From assembly GCA_021789215.1 (NCBI GenBank), contig JAJYJS010000002.1:67762-131761 (forward strand): a DNA stretch of 64,000 nt, read 5' to 3'. A program made the translations under genes and the position numbers. The notes below the pieces were generated by a model that saw nothing but the letters and a program-made list of their open reading frames with translations, had not been told where the DNA came from and searched no databases. Positions 56,796 to 64,000 of the stretch are shown here, in pieces (position 1 is the stretch's first letter; every line of letters starts with the position of its first letter). This DNA comes from Nitrospirota bacterium (GTDB taxonomy: Bacteria > Nitrospirota > Thermodesulfovibrionia > Thermodesulfovibrionales > JdFR-88).

Positions 56796-57616
56796 GGCAT
56801 TTCCTCATCAGGGATGAAAACGGTTATGACGCCGCTGTGGCCGTTCCTGTCCATGAAAGCGCCAATCAGCTTCCCGTGTATCCCGTTTATTTCGATCCTC
56901 CTGAAAACGCTCCCGCATTCTTTTCCCCTGACCTCATGTATGAATTCCGCCACTCCGCCGGGCAGCCCCTCCTCGATGCTGTTGCCGAGCCCGCACCAGT
57001 TATTGCCCGCCACACTCTGCCAGATTGAATTGCACAATACCGCCGTATTGTTCAAGTCGGTCCCAAGTATGCCAAGCGGTATGCAGTCTATTACGTCTTG
57101 GAGGACTATCAGCGCCCTCCGCTTGAACTCGAGGCTGTTGGACTTTTCCAGCAGGAGCTTCTCCAGCTGGGCATTCACCTTTGAAAGCTCCTCGTTTTTC
57201 TTTTTGAGATCGACAGTCAGCCTCGCGTTCTCCTTGTAAAGGAAATACCTCTCCAGCGCATTAAGGACGGTCACTTTCAGCTCATCGTCATTCCAGGGCT
57301 TCGGGATGAATTTGTATATCTCGCCCTCGTTTATCGCTGAAACGATTGCGGCCGTGTCCGCGTAGCCCGAAAGGACTATCCGGACAGTCTCAGGGTGATG
57401 CAGGCGGACCTCTTTCAGAAACTCGACCCCGTTCATCATGGGCATCCTGTAGTCAGATATGACAAGCTGCACCTTCTCCTTTTCAAGCATCAGCAGTCCA
57501 TCCTGCCCGGACGCGGCCGTCAGGATTTCATAGTCGTCGTCCAGGAAAAGCCTCTGCAGCGCCTTGAGCACGTTGGGCTCGTCATCGACGCACAGTATCT
57601 TTATTTCTTCTTCCAT
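56792..57616 (-). CDS. REC-PAS-like response regulator
   Basis: 274 aa. Receiver domain 1-125 with Asp55 (LVISDYRMPM), the switch Ser in IVLSGYA and IPKPWND. A coiled coil (130-165) leads to a PAS-like domain (about 168-265: CIPLGILGTDLNNTAVLCNS) without DNA-binding or enzyme motifs. It could relay to or modulate the neighbouring kinases. It lies 4 bases downstream of the PAS kinase gene and overlaps the REC-HD-GYP gene by 4 bases. Confidence 0.88.
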   Translation of the reverse strand: MEEEIKILCVDDEPNVLKALQRLFLDDDYEILTAASGQDGLLMLEKEKVQLVISDYRMPMMNGVEFLKEVRLHHPETVRIVLSGYADTAAIVSAINEGEIYKFIPKPWNDDELKVTVLNALERYFLYKENARLTVDLKKKNEELSKVNAQLEKLLLEKSNSLEFKRRALIVLQDVIDCIPLGILGTDLNNTAVLCNSIWQSVAGNNWCGLGNSIEEGLPGGVAEFIHEVRGKECGSVFRRIEINGIHGKLIGAFMDRNGHSGVITVFIPDEEMP

Positions 57617-57620
57617 TTTT

Positions 57621-60437
57621 TCACTGCCCCCGCACTATGGGGATGTTCACCGTGAACCGGGAGCCTGCCCCCACTTTGCTTTCAACCTTTATATCCCCAT
57701 GGTGTTTTTTTACTATGTCATAGACTATGCTCAGGCCAAGTCCGGTCCCCTTCCCGACATCCTTCGTCGTGAAAAAGGGCTCGAAGACCCTGCCAAGGTT
57801 CTCCTCCGGGATGCCGCAGCCCGTATCGGCTATCGAAACATAAATGAAGCCCTCGTCATGCCATGTGCGTATCCTGATTTCGCCCTGCCTTTCTATGGCC
57901 TGGGCGGCATTGACAAGTATATTCATAAATACCTGGTTGAGCTGCCCAAGGTTGCACATGGTAAGGGGTATGTCGCCGTATTCCTTTTCCAGCTTCGCCT
58001 TGTACTTTATTTCATTCCAGACTATGTTTACCGTGCTTTCTATGCCTTTGTTAATATCCGCCATCTTGTATTCCGCCTCGTCAATCCTCGAAAAGCTCTT
58101 CAGGTCCTGGACTATTTTCTTCACCCGTTCGGCCCCGTCCAGGGATTCCTTTATGAGGTTGCTCAAATCTTCAGTGATAAAGTCCAGCTTGGCGGAGGCC
58201 TTTTTCTCCTGAAGGCGCGTCAATACGCGGCCGGAATCGCCGCCCGCCAGGGCCAGTTCCTCAACAGCCCGCGACTGGTAATGCATGAATTCAAGCAGCT
58301 TTTCCGAGTATCTCTCCAGTGAGTTCAGGTTGCTTGTAATGAAGCCCACGGGGTTGTTTATCTCGTGGGCGATGCCCGCCGCAAGCTGGCCTATCGAGGC
58401 CATCTTTTCCTGCTGGAGTATCTGCGACTGCGCCCTTTGCAGTTCACTGTAGGCGCTTTCCAGGTGGGCGCTTTTGTCCTTGAGCATCTGCATCATGTTG
58501 TTGAAGTATTCGCCTATCCGGTAAATGGGGTCCGAGGTGGCCAGCTTGAAAACCTTGCACTCCGAACAGCTCCGGATTTTTTCCGCAAAGACGCCGGTGG
58601 CCTTTTCGTTGCAGTACGTCCCCGCCGCCTGCCAGCATCTCATCTCCGGCCTGCCATGGCAGAGGCAGTCCTTCTTGCTGCAATTCATTACATCGTAGCA
58701 CTTCTTCAGGTTGGGGTTTTCAAACCGCACATCGAGCGTCTTTTCGGTGGCGACCTGCTGTATCAATTTCGATATTTCGTCCAGGGCGCGCTGGAGCATT
58801 TCCCTGTTTTCATTGATTTGCGTGTTTTTCTTCAGGAGTTCGTCTGACATCTTTCTGAGGGCTGTGGCGTCGTGAATGGTTATGACATTGCCGATCTCCC
58901 TGCCGGACTCCAGCTCCGTGACGGGATATGAACTCATGATAAAAGACCTGCCAGTCGGCTCGTGAACGAATTCAACCCCGTTTTGGCTCAGGGCCTCGGG
59001 TATTATCTCGTGCTTCGAAAACAGGTCTTTCCAGTTTTCGCCCTTTATTTCCCTGTTTTGCCGGCTCAGGAAATCCCTCGCGGCCAGGTTATACCGCTCT
59101 ATCTTCTCTTCCTTATCGACGAGGAAGATCATGTCCCCGACACAGTCCATGGTCCGCTCCCATGCCCGTTTGGCATTTTCAACCTCGATGAAAAGCCTGT
59201 GCAACGCGGCATGCTCTGCCATCAATTCATTCTGCTTTTCAATCAGCGCGCGCTCCGCGCTCTTCTGCGCGGTGACGTCAAGAAACACCACCACCGCTCC
59301 GGCTTTGCTTCCTCCCTCCATTATCGGGGTGCTTGTAATCCTTGCCGGGAAGCTTGTTCCGTCCTTTCTCCAGAGCAGGGTTTCCCCCGAGTATACTTCT
59401 CCCTTTTCGTAAGACTTGAGGACCGGGCATTCCCCGGCCGGATAGGGGCTGCCGTTTTCTTTCGTATGGTGCCACATGGGGTGGCTGAACCTGCCGATAA
59501 GTTCATCCACGCTCCACCCAAGCATTTTCACCGCGGCCTGGTTCGCGAAGGTGTGTTTCCCCTCGAGGTCCAGCCCGAGTATACCTTCACCGGCAGAGTT
59601 CAGGATAAGCTCATGACGTCTGCCAAGCTGCTCAAGCAGTGTCTTGGACCTGTTTTTTTCAGTCACATCTGTAAAGGCGGCTATGCTCTTTTTGGTCCCG
59701 GGGAGCATTGCCACGGTGATCTGCCAGCAGCGCAAATCGCCGTTTTTGTTCATGCCCCTGAATTCATAATTGCGGGGGGCTGAGGACGGGTCTTTTCTTC
59801 TGTCTGCGTGGTATTTGAGCATCCTGTCCAGGTCCTCTTTCACCACGAATTCAGGCCACCTCTTTTCCCCCTCCGTTTCCGCCTTGGAAAATCCCGTAAG
59901 CGCCTCCCACTCCGAATTCACCAGTGAGATGGCCGTGTCTTCTTCGGTAACGGCTATGGCCGTACCAGCATTTTCGAAAATGGCCCTGTATTTCTCCTCA
60001 GACACCCTCAGGGCTTTTTCAGCCAACTTGCGCTTTGTTATGTCCTTTACAAGCATCGTGTAATAAGTGTTGCCGTCAGCCTGCCAGCTTGAAAACGAGA
60101 CTTCCATGGGAAACTCAAGCCCGTTTTTCCTTTTGCCGGCAAGCTCAACCGACTTCCCCAAAACCCCTTTTCCGAAACACGCCCTGGCGCATTTGAATTC
60201 GCCCCCATGCTCAGCTTCCCGATTGCCTGAAATCAGGCTTTCGGCATAATTGCCCACCAGTTCTTCGCATTTGTAACCGAAAATTTCCTGGGCCGCATGG
60301 TTGCAGGAAATTATTTTGCAGCTGGAGTCGATCGTTATCACGGCATCAACAACCGACTCTATCAGGCTGTTAAACCTCTGCTCAAAACTATCTGTTTTTA
60401 AGGTATTTTTCCCCTTTTCCCGAAACTCGTCCACCAT
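57621..60437 (-). CDS. Four-PAS sensor histidine kinase with a Cys-rich (CW-type) domain
   Basis: 938 aa from the ATG at 60437 (AAGGGGAG before it). Four PAS domains (about 20-135, 145-262, 270-392, 425-527) are followed by a helix and a Cys-rich module (about 578-632: Cys580, 586, 591, 593, 601, 609, 624, 627). Then come HisKA with His691 in GQLAAGIAHEINNPVGF and the HATPase with NILVNAAQAIE, DTGCGIP and GTGLGLSIVYDI. No membrane helix is seen, so the signal is cytoplasmic. The Cys module is likely a zinc, iron-sulfur or redox site. It is the first gene of the eight-gene signalling operon. Confidence 0.92.
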   Translation of the reverse strand: MVDEFREKGKNTLKTDSFEQRFNSLIESVVDAVITIDSSCKIISCNHAAQEIFGYKCEELVGNYAESLISGNREAEHGGEFKCARACFGKGVLGKSVELAGKRKNGLEFPMEVSFSSWQADGNTYYTMLVKDITKRKLAEKALRVSEEKYRAIFENAGTAIAVTEEDTAISLVNSEWEALTGFSKAETEGEKRWPEFVVKEDLDRMLKYHADRRKDPSSAPRNYEFRGMNKNGDLRCWQITVAMLPGTKKSIAAFTDVTEKNRSKTLLEQLGRRHELILNSAGEGILGLDLEGKHTFANQAAVKMLGWSVDELIGRFSHPMWHHTKENGSPYPAGECPVLKSYEKGEVYSGETLLWRKDGTSFPARITSTPIMEGGSKAGAVVVFLDVTAQKSAERALIEKQNELMAEHAALHRLFIEVENAKRAWERTMDCVGDMIFLVDKEEKIERYNLAARDFLSRQNREIKGENWKDLFSKHEIIPEALSQNGVEFVHEPTGRSFIMSSYPVTELESGREIGNVITIHDATALRKMSDELLKKNTQINENREMLQRALDEISKLIQQVATEKTLDVRFENPNLKKCYDVMNCSKKDCLCHGRPEMRCWQAAGTYCNEKATGVFAEKIRSCSECKVFKLATSDPIYRIGEYFNNMMQMLKDKSAHLESAYSELQRAQSQILQQEKMASIGQLAAGIAHEINNPVGFITSNLNSLERYSEKLLEFMHYQSRAVEELALAGGDSGRVLTRLQEKKASAKLDFITEDLSNLIKESLDGAERVKKIVQDLKSFSRIDEAEYKMADINKGIESTVNIVWNEIKYKAKLEKEYGDIPLTMCNLGQLNQVFMNILVNAAQAIERQGEIRIRTWHDEGFIYVSIADTGCGIPEENLGRVFEPFFTTKDVGKGTGLGLSIVYDIVKKHHGDIKVESKVGAGSRFTVNIPIVRGQ

Positions 60438-60785
60438 TCCGCTCCCCTTAAAAAAAATCACCTGGCAGCCCGTCTGCGCCATCAAATGCCAACGTCTGTA
60501 TTCTTATCGAATTTTCAACTGGAAAACTTTATTAATTTGAAAAAAGACAGGCTGGCAAAAAGTAAGGTGTAAGTAAGCTTGCTGGATTTTGAAGAGGCGA
60601 AATGGCGGGGCGAACGGGGCTCGAACCACTTCAATCTACAAGATAACTTACTTGATTTAATTAGTTATTTTTAGTTCTTTTTCCACCAGAGACAGTCGGA
60701 TTGTTGCTCAAGGATAAATTTTGGACGGCTATTTTCATTGTCAATGCTCTCGTGGGAATCTGGCGTCCCTGGCAAGCATCTCCTC
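60438..60785. other. 348-base non-coding junction region
   Basis: No credible gene. It contains the upstream part of the signalling operon, an AT-rich stretch, the tRNA-like 3'-end fragment at 60603-60627 and about 150 bases without recognisable structure before the acr3 stop codon. Short frames in it have no ribosome-binding site and no family resemblance. It looks like the junction of two differently derived regions. Confidence 0.5.
60603..60627 (-). other. tRNA 3'-end fragment, possible attachment (att) site
   Basis: On the minus strand the 25 bases read as the end of a tRNA: GGTTCGAGC (T-loop), then CCCGT, TCGCCCC, a G discriminator and CCA. The 5' half of the T-stem does not pair, and no D or anticodon arm precedes it, so it is not a functional tRNA. 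Such fragments are the usual product of integrase recombination at tRNA genes. The intact tRNA and any integrase lie outside the window. Confidence 0.6.
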
Positions 60786-61850
60786 TTATTCACTTGTCAT
60801 ATCAAATGCTTCGGCCCCAAAATACCGGCGCTGGAACCAGAACGCCACGTTCACAAGCCCTATCATCACCGGCACCTCCACCAATGGGCCAATGACAGCG
60901 GCAAAAGCAGCCCCGGAGTTGAGGCCGAAGACGGCCACTGCCACGGCGATGGCAAGTTCGAAGTTGTTGCTGGCCGCTGTGAAGGCCAGCGTCGTGGTCT
61001 TCGAGTAGTCGGCGCCGAGCTTTTTGCCCATCCAGAAGGAGACGAGGAACATCACAATGAAATAGACAATAAGCGGGATGGCGATCCGTACCACATCCAG
61101 CGGTAATTGCACGATCAGGTTCCCCTTGAGGCTGAACATGACGACGACGGTGAAGAGCAGCGCTATAAGGGTGATCGGGCCGATACGGGGCACCACCTCC
61201 CGGTGGTAGCGTTCCACTCCCATCGCCTTTACGCCAATAAAACGTGTGAGCGCCCCTCCGGTGAAGGGGATGCCTAGATAGATGAAGACGCTCCCCGCGA
61301 TCTGACGGATGCTCACATGGACCACGCTGCCGGCCACCCCGAAGATCGGCGGCAGCACCGTTATGAAAAACCAGGCGTAGACACTGTAGAAGAGGACCTG
61401 GAAGATGCTGTTGAAGGCAACCAGTCCGGCGGCGTATTCGGTGTTTCCCTTGGCCAGTTCGTTCCAGACGATCACCATGGCGATGCAGCGGGCGAGGCCT
61501 ATCATTATGAGCCCGACCATATACTCCGGATACCCTCGGAGAAAGATTATTGCAAGGAGGAACATCAGGACAGGCCCTATGACCCAGTTTTGCACCAGCG
61601 ACAGGCCAAGCACCTTCTTATTATGGAAGACCTCCGGCATCTCCTCATACCTCACCTTGGCGAAAGGAGGATACATCATCAGGATGAGCCCGATGGCTAT
61701 GGGGATGTTGGTAGTGCCCACCTGGAATTTTTTTATAAGCCCTTCCACCCCGGGGAAGAAATACCCCGCTCCCACCCCGGCCGCCATGGCAAGAAATATC
61801 CACAGGGTCAAAAACCTGTCAAGAAAAGATAGTCTTTTAGAGGCGGCCAT
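60786..61850 (-). CDS. acr3: Arsenite efflux permease, Acr3 family
   Basis: 354 aa with about 10 membrane helices. The essential Cys122 in [16 protein letters not shown] and the Glu-containing [21 protein letters not shown] of helix 9 are both present, which define Acr3. It exports arsenite, using the proton gradient. It overlaps arsC by 14 bases and is the last gene of an RND-arsR-arsC-acr3 operon. The start [20 protein letters not shown] fits other Acr3 proteins. Confidence 0.96.
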   Translation of the reverse strand: MAASKRLSFLDRFLTLWIFLAMAAGVGAGYFFPGVEGLIKKFQVGTTNIPIAIGLILMMYPPFAKVRYEEMPEVFHNKKVLGLSLVQNWVIGPVLMFLLAIIFLRGYPEYMVGLIMIGLARCIAMVIVWNELAKGNTEYAAGLVAFNSIFQVLFYSVYAWFFITVLPPIFGVAGSVVHVSIRQIAGSVFIYLGIPFTGGALTRFIGVKAMGVERYHREVVPRIGPITLIALLFTVVVMFSLKGNLIVQLPLDVVRIAIPLIVYFIVMFLVSFWMGKKLGADYSKTTTLAFTAASNNFELAIAVAVAVFGLNSGAAFAAVIGPLVEVPVMIGLVNVAFWFQRRYFGAEAFDMTSE

Positions 61851-62265
61851 CCCGCAGCTCCTTTACCAAATTTTCCACCCGCACTTTGATTTCATCCCTT
61901 GCCTTTCTGAACTCGTTCGTTATCCCCTCCTCCGGACCTATTGCCGAAACAGGGTCCTCTATGGGCCAGTGCACCCTCTTTATCTGGAGCGGAGTAACCG
62001 GGCAGGTCGCCGCGGCATTGCCACAGAGAGTTATCACCATGTCCATCTTCAGAAGAAGCTCCTGGTCTATGCCCTTTGACTCTTGATGGGATATGTCTAT
62101 GCCTGCCTCCTTCATCACAGCTATCGCCTTGGGATGCACATGTCCGGCGGGATTCACTCCTGCGCTGTGCGCCTCAAGAATTCCCTTGCCAAGCGCCTTG
62201 GCTAACCCCTCGGCCATCTGGCTGCGGCAGGTGTTGCCGGTGCATAGAAACATTATCCTGAGCAT
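61837..62265 (-). CDS. arsC: Arsenate reductase (thioredoxin-linked, LMW-PTP type)
   Basis: 142 aa. The phosphatase-like P-loop CTGNTCRSQ carries Cys8, Cys13 and Arg14. The two further redox cysteines are Cys81 and Cys88 in [12 protein letters not shown], the triple-Cys relay of ArsC of the Staphylococcus pI258 type. It reduces arsenate to arsenite with thioredoxin, and the product is exported by the Acr3 encoded next. It is 1 base behind arsR and overlaps acr3. Confidence 0.95.
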   Translation of the reverse strand: MLRIMFLCTGNTCRSQMAEGLAKALGKGILEAHSAGVNPAGHVHPKAIAVMKEAGIDISHQESKGIDQELLLKMDMVITLCGNAAATCPVTPLQIKRVHWPIEDPVSAIGPEEGITNEFRKARDEIKVRVENLVKELRDGRL

Positions 62266-62266
62266 G

Positions 62267-62632
62267 TTACCTCCCGCAGCACTGAGCTTTTTTTGCCGCT
62301 TTTATCCCGGACTTCTGCGCGAGAAAAGACTCAAGACGCGCCTTGTCTTTGGCGACAGGGTCTTCCGGTATCCTCTCTATGGCTGAGTAAAGGAGGAGCC
62401 GCCTGAACATGTCTGTCTCGTTCAGGCTGTAGTGTATCCACTTGCCGTCTTTCCTGTCCCTGATAAGGGCCGCCTCCCTTAGTATCGCCAGGTGAAATGA
62501 GACCTTTGGCTGCACCATATCGAGCGCCGCAACCAAATCGCACACACAAAGCTCCCCATGCTCCAGGAGCTTTAAGACCCTTAGCCTTGTCTCATCCGAA
62601 AACGCCTTGAATATATTTACCAGCTCTTCCAT
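62267..62632 (-). CDS. arsR: ArsR-family arsenic repressor
   Basis: 121 aa winged-helix repressor: IFKAFSDETRLRVLKLLEHG, then ELCVCDLVAALDMVQPKVSFHLAIL. Cys29 and Cys31 form the CVC arsenite-binding motif, and a Cys-Cys pair (117-118) near the end may add ligands. It lies between an RND permease gene and arsC. Only 3 bases separate it from the RND gene, so the operon promoter must be further upstream, outside the window. Confidence 0.94.
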   Translation of the reverse strand: MEELVNIFKAFSDETRLRVLKLLEHGELCVCDLVAALDMVQPKVSFHLAILREAALIRDRKDGKWIHYSLNETDMFRRLLLYSAIERIPEDPVAKDKARLESFLAQKSGIKAAKKAQCCGR

Positions 62633-62635
62633 TTT

Positions 62636-64000
62636 TTATTCTTCCTCCAGTTTTATGGCGGGAGCCTTTCGCGGCAAAATGCGTGCCCCCTTTTCCTTGA
62701 GCCCGTCAAAGAGGCTGTAAAGCACAGGGACATAGACCAGCGTTAAAAACGTGGAGACCATCAGGCCTCCGATGGCGACAATCGCCAGGGGCGAGAGCCT
62801 CTCAAGCCCTATCGCCCATTCAAGCGCTATGGGCATCATGCCCACGCTTGTCCCGACAGCCGTCATCAGAATGGGCCTTGTCCTTATCCTGACGCTGCCC
62901 GTTATCGCGTCCGTGAGGCTTTCACCCCTGGCGCGCGCCTCCTCAATAAAATCTATAAGCAGGATGGAGTTTTTAACAACAATGCCCGCCAGCAGTATCA
63001 TCCCCATCATCGAGGGCATGCACTGGTGCTTGCCGGTGATGAGCATCGACCAAAGGGCGCCTATCAGAGCCAGTGGTATGGCGGACATAATCGTGAGCGG
63101 ATGAATCCACGATTTGAAAGCAGGCACCAGCGAGAAATAAAGGAGTATCAGGCCGATCGCAAGAGCGGATATAAGCCTTCCGAAGGACTCCTTCATCTGC
63201 TTCATATCCCCCTCCTGCGTGATGGCATAGCCGGGAGGAAGCTTTAAGCCTTTAAGCGCTTTGCCGATATCGGCGTGGATATGAGATACGGCCGCGGTGC
63301 TCCTGTATCCATAGATATCGAGTGTGGGCTGCAGGTACTGTCTCGATATCGAGGTCTGCGTCTTTATCGCGCCAAGCGTCCCAAGCTCCTTGACCGGCAC
63401 CGCCCCCTTTGGCGTCTGGATGAGCATGGATTCTATGGCCGGGATATCATCCCTGTATTGCGGGGCGTACTGCACCCTTATGAAATAGCCGTCCTGCCCC
63501 GTCACCCTGAACACCGATGACGCGCCGCCCCTCACGGCGGCAGCTATCTGCTGCGATATGGTCACAGGGGACATCCCGTATATGGCGGCCTTCTGCATGT
63601 CCACCTTGAACGCTACTTCCTTTTTATCGTTTGTCCAGCTCCTTGAGAAACTCGTAAGCCCCTTTACCTGCTTGAGCCTTCCCATCACGTCGCTGCCGAT
63701 TGAATCGAGGATATCGGGGTCGGGGCCGCTTATCATGATGTCGACGGTCGACTTGATGGAGGACATCGCTGTTGCCCCATAATCAAAAACATCAACGTAC
63801 TTGAGGCCCGCTATCTTTCCGAATTCGCCTCTCAGGCTGTCCTCTACCTGCCAGATGGATTTTTTCCTGTGAAACCTGTCCATCAGGTGTATTGTGATAG
63901 TCCCCTGCTGGGGAATCCTGCCGCTTCCAAAGCTTATAACGCCAGGCTCTGAGCCCACGGTCGTGGAAATCATCTGAACCCCGGGCGTTTTCCTGATCGC
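62636..64000 (-). CDS. RND efflux permease (CusA/CzcA-like), C-terminal part
   Basis: The frame continues through the right edge (the codons before the first Met at 63973 read AIRKTPGVQ), so the gene is cut by the window, not by mutation. About 455 C-terminal residues are present: the periplasmic docking region (KSTVDIMISGPDPDILDSIG), then the second half's membrane helices with MMGMILLAGIVVKNSILLID and GTSVGMMPIALEWAIGLERL. The tail is short and basic. It resembles heavy-metal or hydrophobe RND pumps; placement before arsR-arsC-acr3 suggests a metal(loid) role (inference). Confidence 0.9.
   Translation of the reverse strand, partial: AIRKTPGVQMISTTVGSEPGVISFGSGRIPQQGTITIHLMDRFHRKKSIWQVEDSLRGEFGKIAGLKYVDVFDYGATAMSSIKSTVDIMISGPDPDILDSIGSDVMGRLKQVKGLTSFSRSWTNDKKEVAFKVDMQKAAIYGMSPVTISQQIAAAVRGGASSVFRVTGQDGYFIRVQYAPQYRDDIPAIESMLIQTPKGAVPVKELGTLGAIKTQTSISRQYLQPTLDIYGYRSTAAVSHIHADIGKALKGLKLPPGYAITQEGDMKQMKESFGRLISALAIGLILLYFSLVPAFKSWIHPLTIMSAIPLALIGALWSMLITGKHQCMPSMMGMILLAGIVVKNSILLIDFIEEARARGESLTDAITGSVRIRTRPILMTAVGTSVGMMPIALEWAIGLERLSPLAIVAIGGLMVSTFLTLVYVPVLYSLFDGLKEKGARILPRKAPAIKLEEE

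Noticed and set aside
60603-60627. Functional tRNA gene
   Set aside because: Only the 3' end is present; no D-arm or anticodon arm precedes it and the T-stem does not pair.

Overview
The window is a GC-rich (clearly above 50% G+C) bacterial chromosome segment with almost gap-free coding, mostly on the minus strand. The gene content suggests a Gram-negative, anaerobic or microaerobic chemoheterotroph of the Nitrospirota/Desulfobacterota kind. It combines acetate activation and uptake, sigma-54 regulation, rubredoxin with a rubrerythrin-like protein, many PAS/REC/HD-GYP signalling proteins, an MglA GTPase, three tripartite efflux systems and fused maltose/trehalose enzymes. No rRNA or ribosomal protein is present to fix the phylum, so this is inference from gene content.

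Layout. 1-3163: an EmrB/EmrA/TolC drug efflux operon headed by its own TetR regulator. 3223-3368: a palindromic dispersed repeat. 3399-15423: an acetate module: a 58-aa membrane protein, a symporter-type sensor kinase and an NtrC-type regulator, followed (same strand) by a CNMP-CBS-DUF294 protein, a DEDD exonuclease, DUF485, an acetate symporter, acetyl-CoA synthetase and a cysteine hydrolase. A sigma-54 promoter with two upstream palindromes lies between regulator and target operon. 15485-20803: glycogen/trehalose enzymes GlgB and TreS-maltokinase. 20997-25011: a GT2 glycosyltransferase, tRNA-Gly(CCC), a PAP2 phosphatase, a GT39-type glycosyltransferase and the t6A enzyme. 25027-29234: DUF89, PurE, PurD, PurH. 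29393-35876: an ArsR-controlled TolC/adaptor/RND operon ending in two small genes (DUF2892 and a zinc ribbon). 35955-49427: housekeeping and mixed genes (Ald, PilZ, Hsp20, YejM-like sulfatase, GuaB, MoeA-PBP fusion, CaCA antiporter, ScpB, HD-GYP, rubredoxin and ferritin-like protein, three DsrE-like proteins, a divergent PEPCK).

49504-60437 is the most unusual part. It is one tightly packed minus-strand operon of eight signalling genes: a 4-PAS histidine kinase with a Cys-rich domain, a REC protein, two REC-HD-GYP proteins, an MglA-type GTPase, a second histidine kinase, a REC-MshEN-PilB/GspE ATPase ending in two zinc ribbons, and a final REC protein. Its likely output is phosphorylation- and c-di-GMP-dependent control of a type IV pilus or secretion motor, but the combination looks novel.

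60603-60627 is a tRNA 3'-end fragment that may be an attachment site. It lies beside an arsenic operon (RND permease, ArsR, ArsC, Acr3) that runs off the right edge.

Several genes have a -10 box so close to the start codon, with no Shine-Dalgarno, that leaderless mRNAs are likely.
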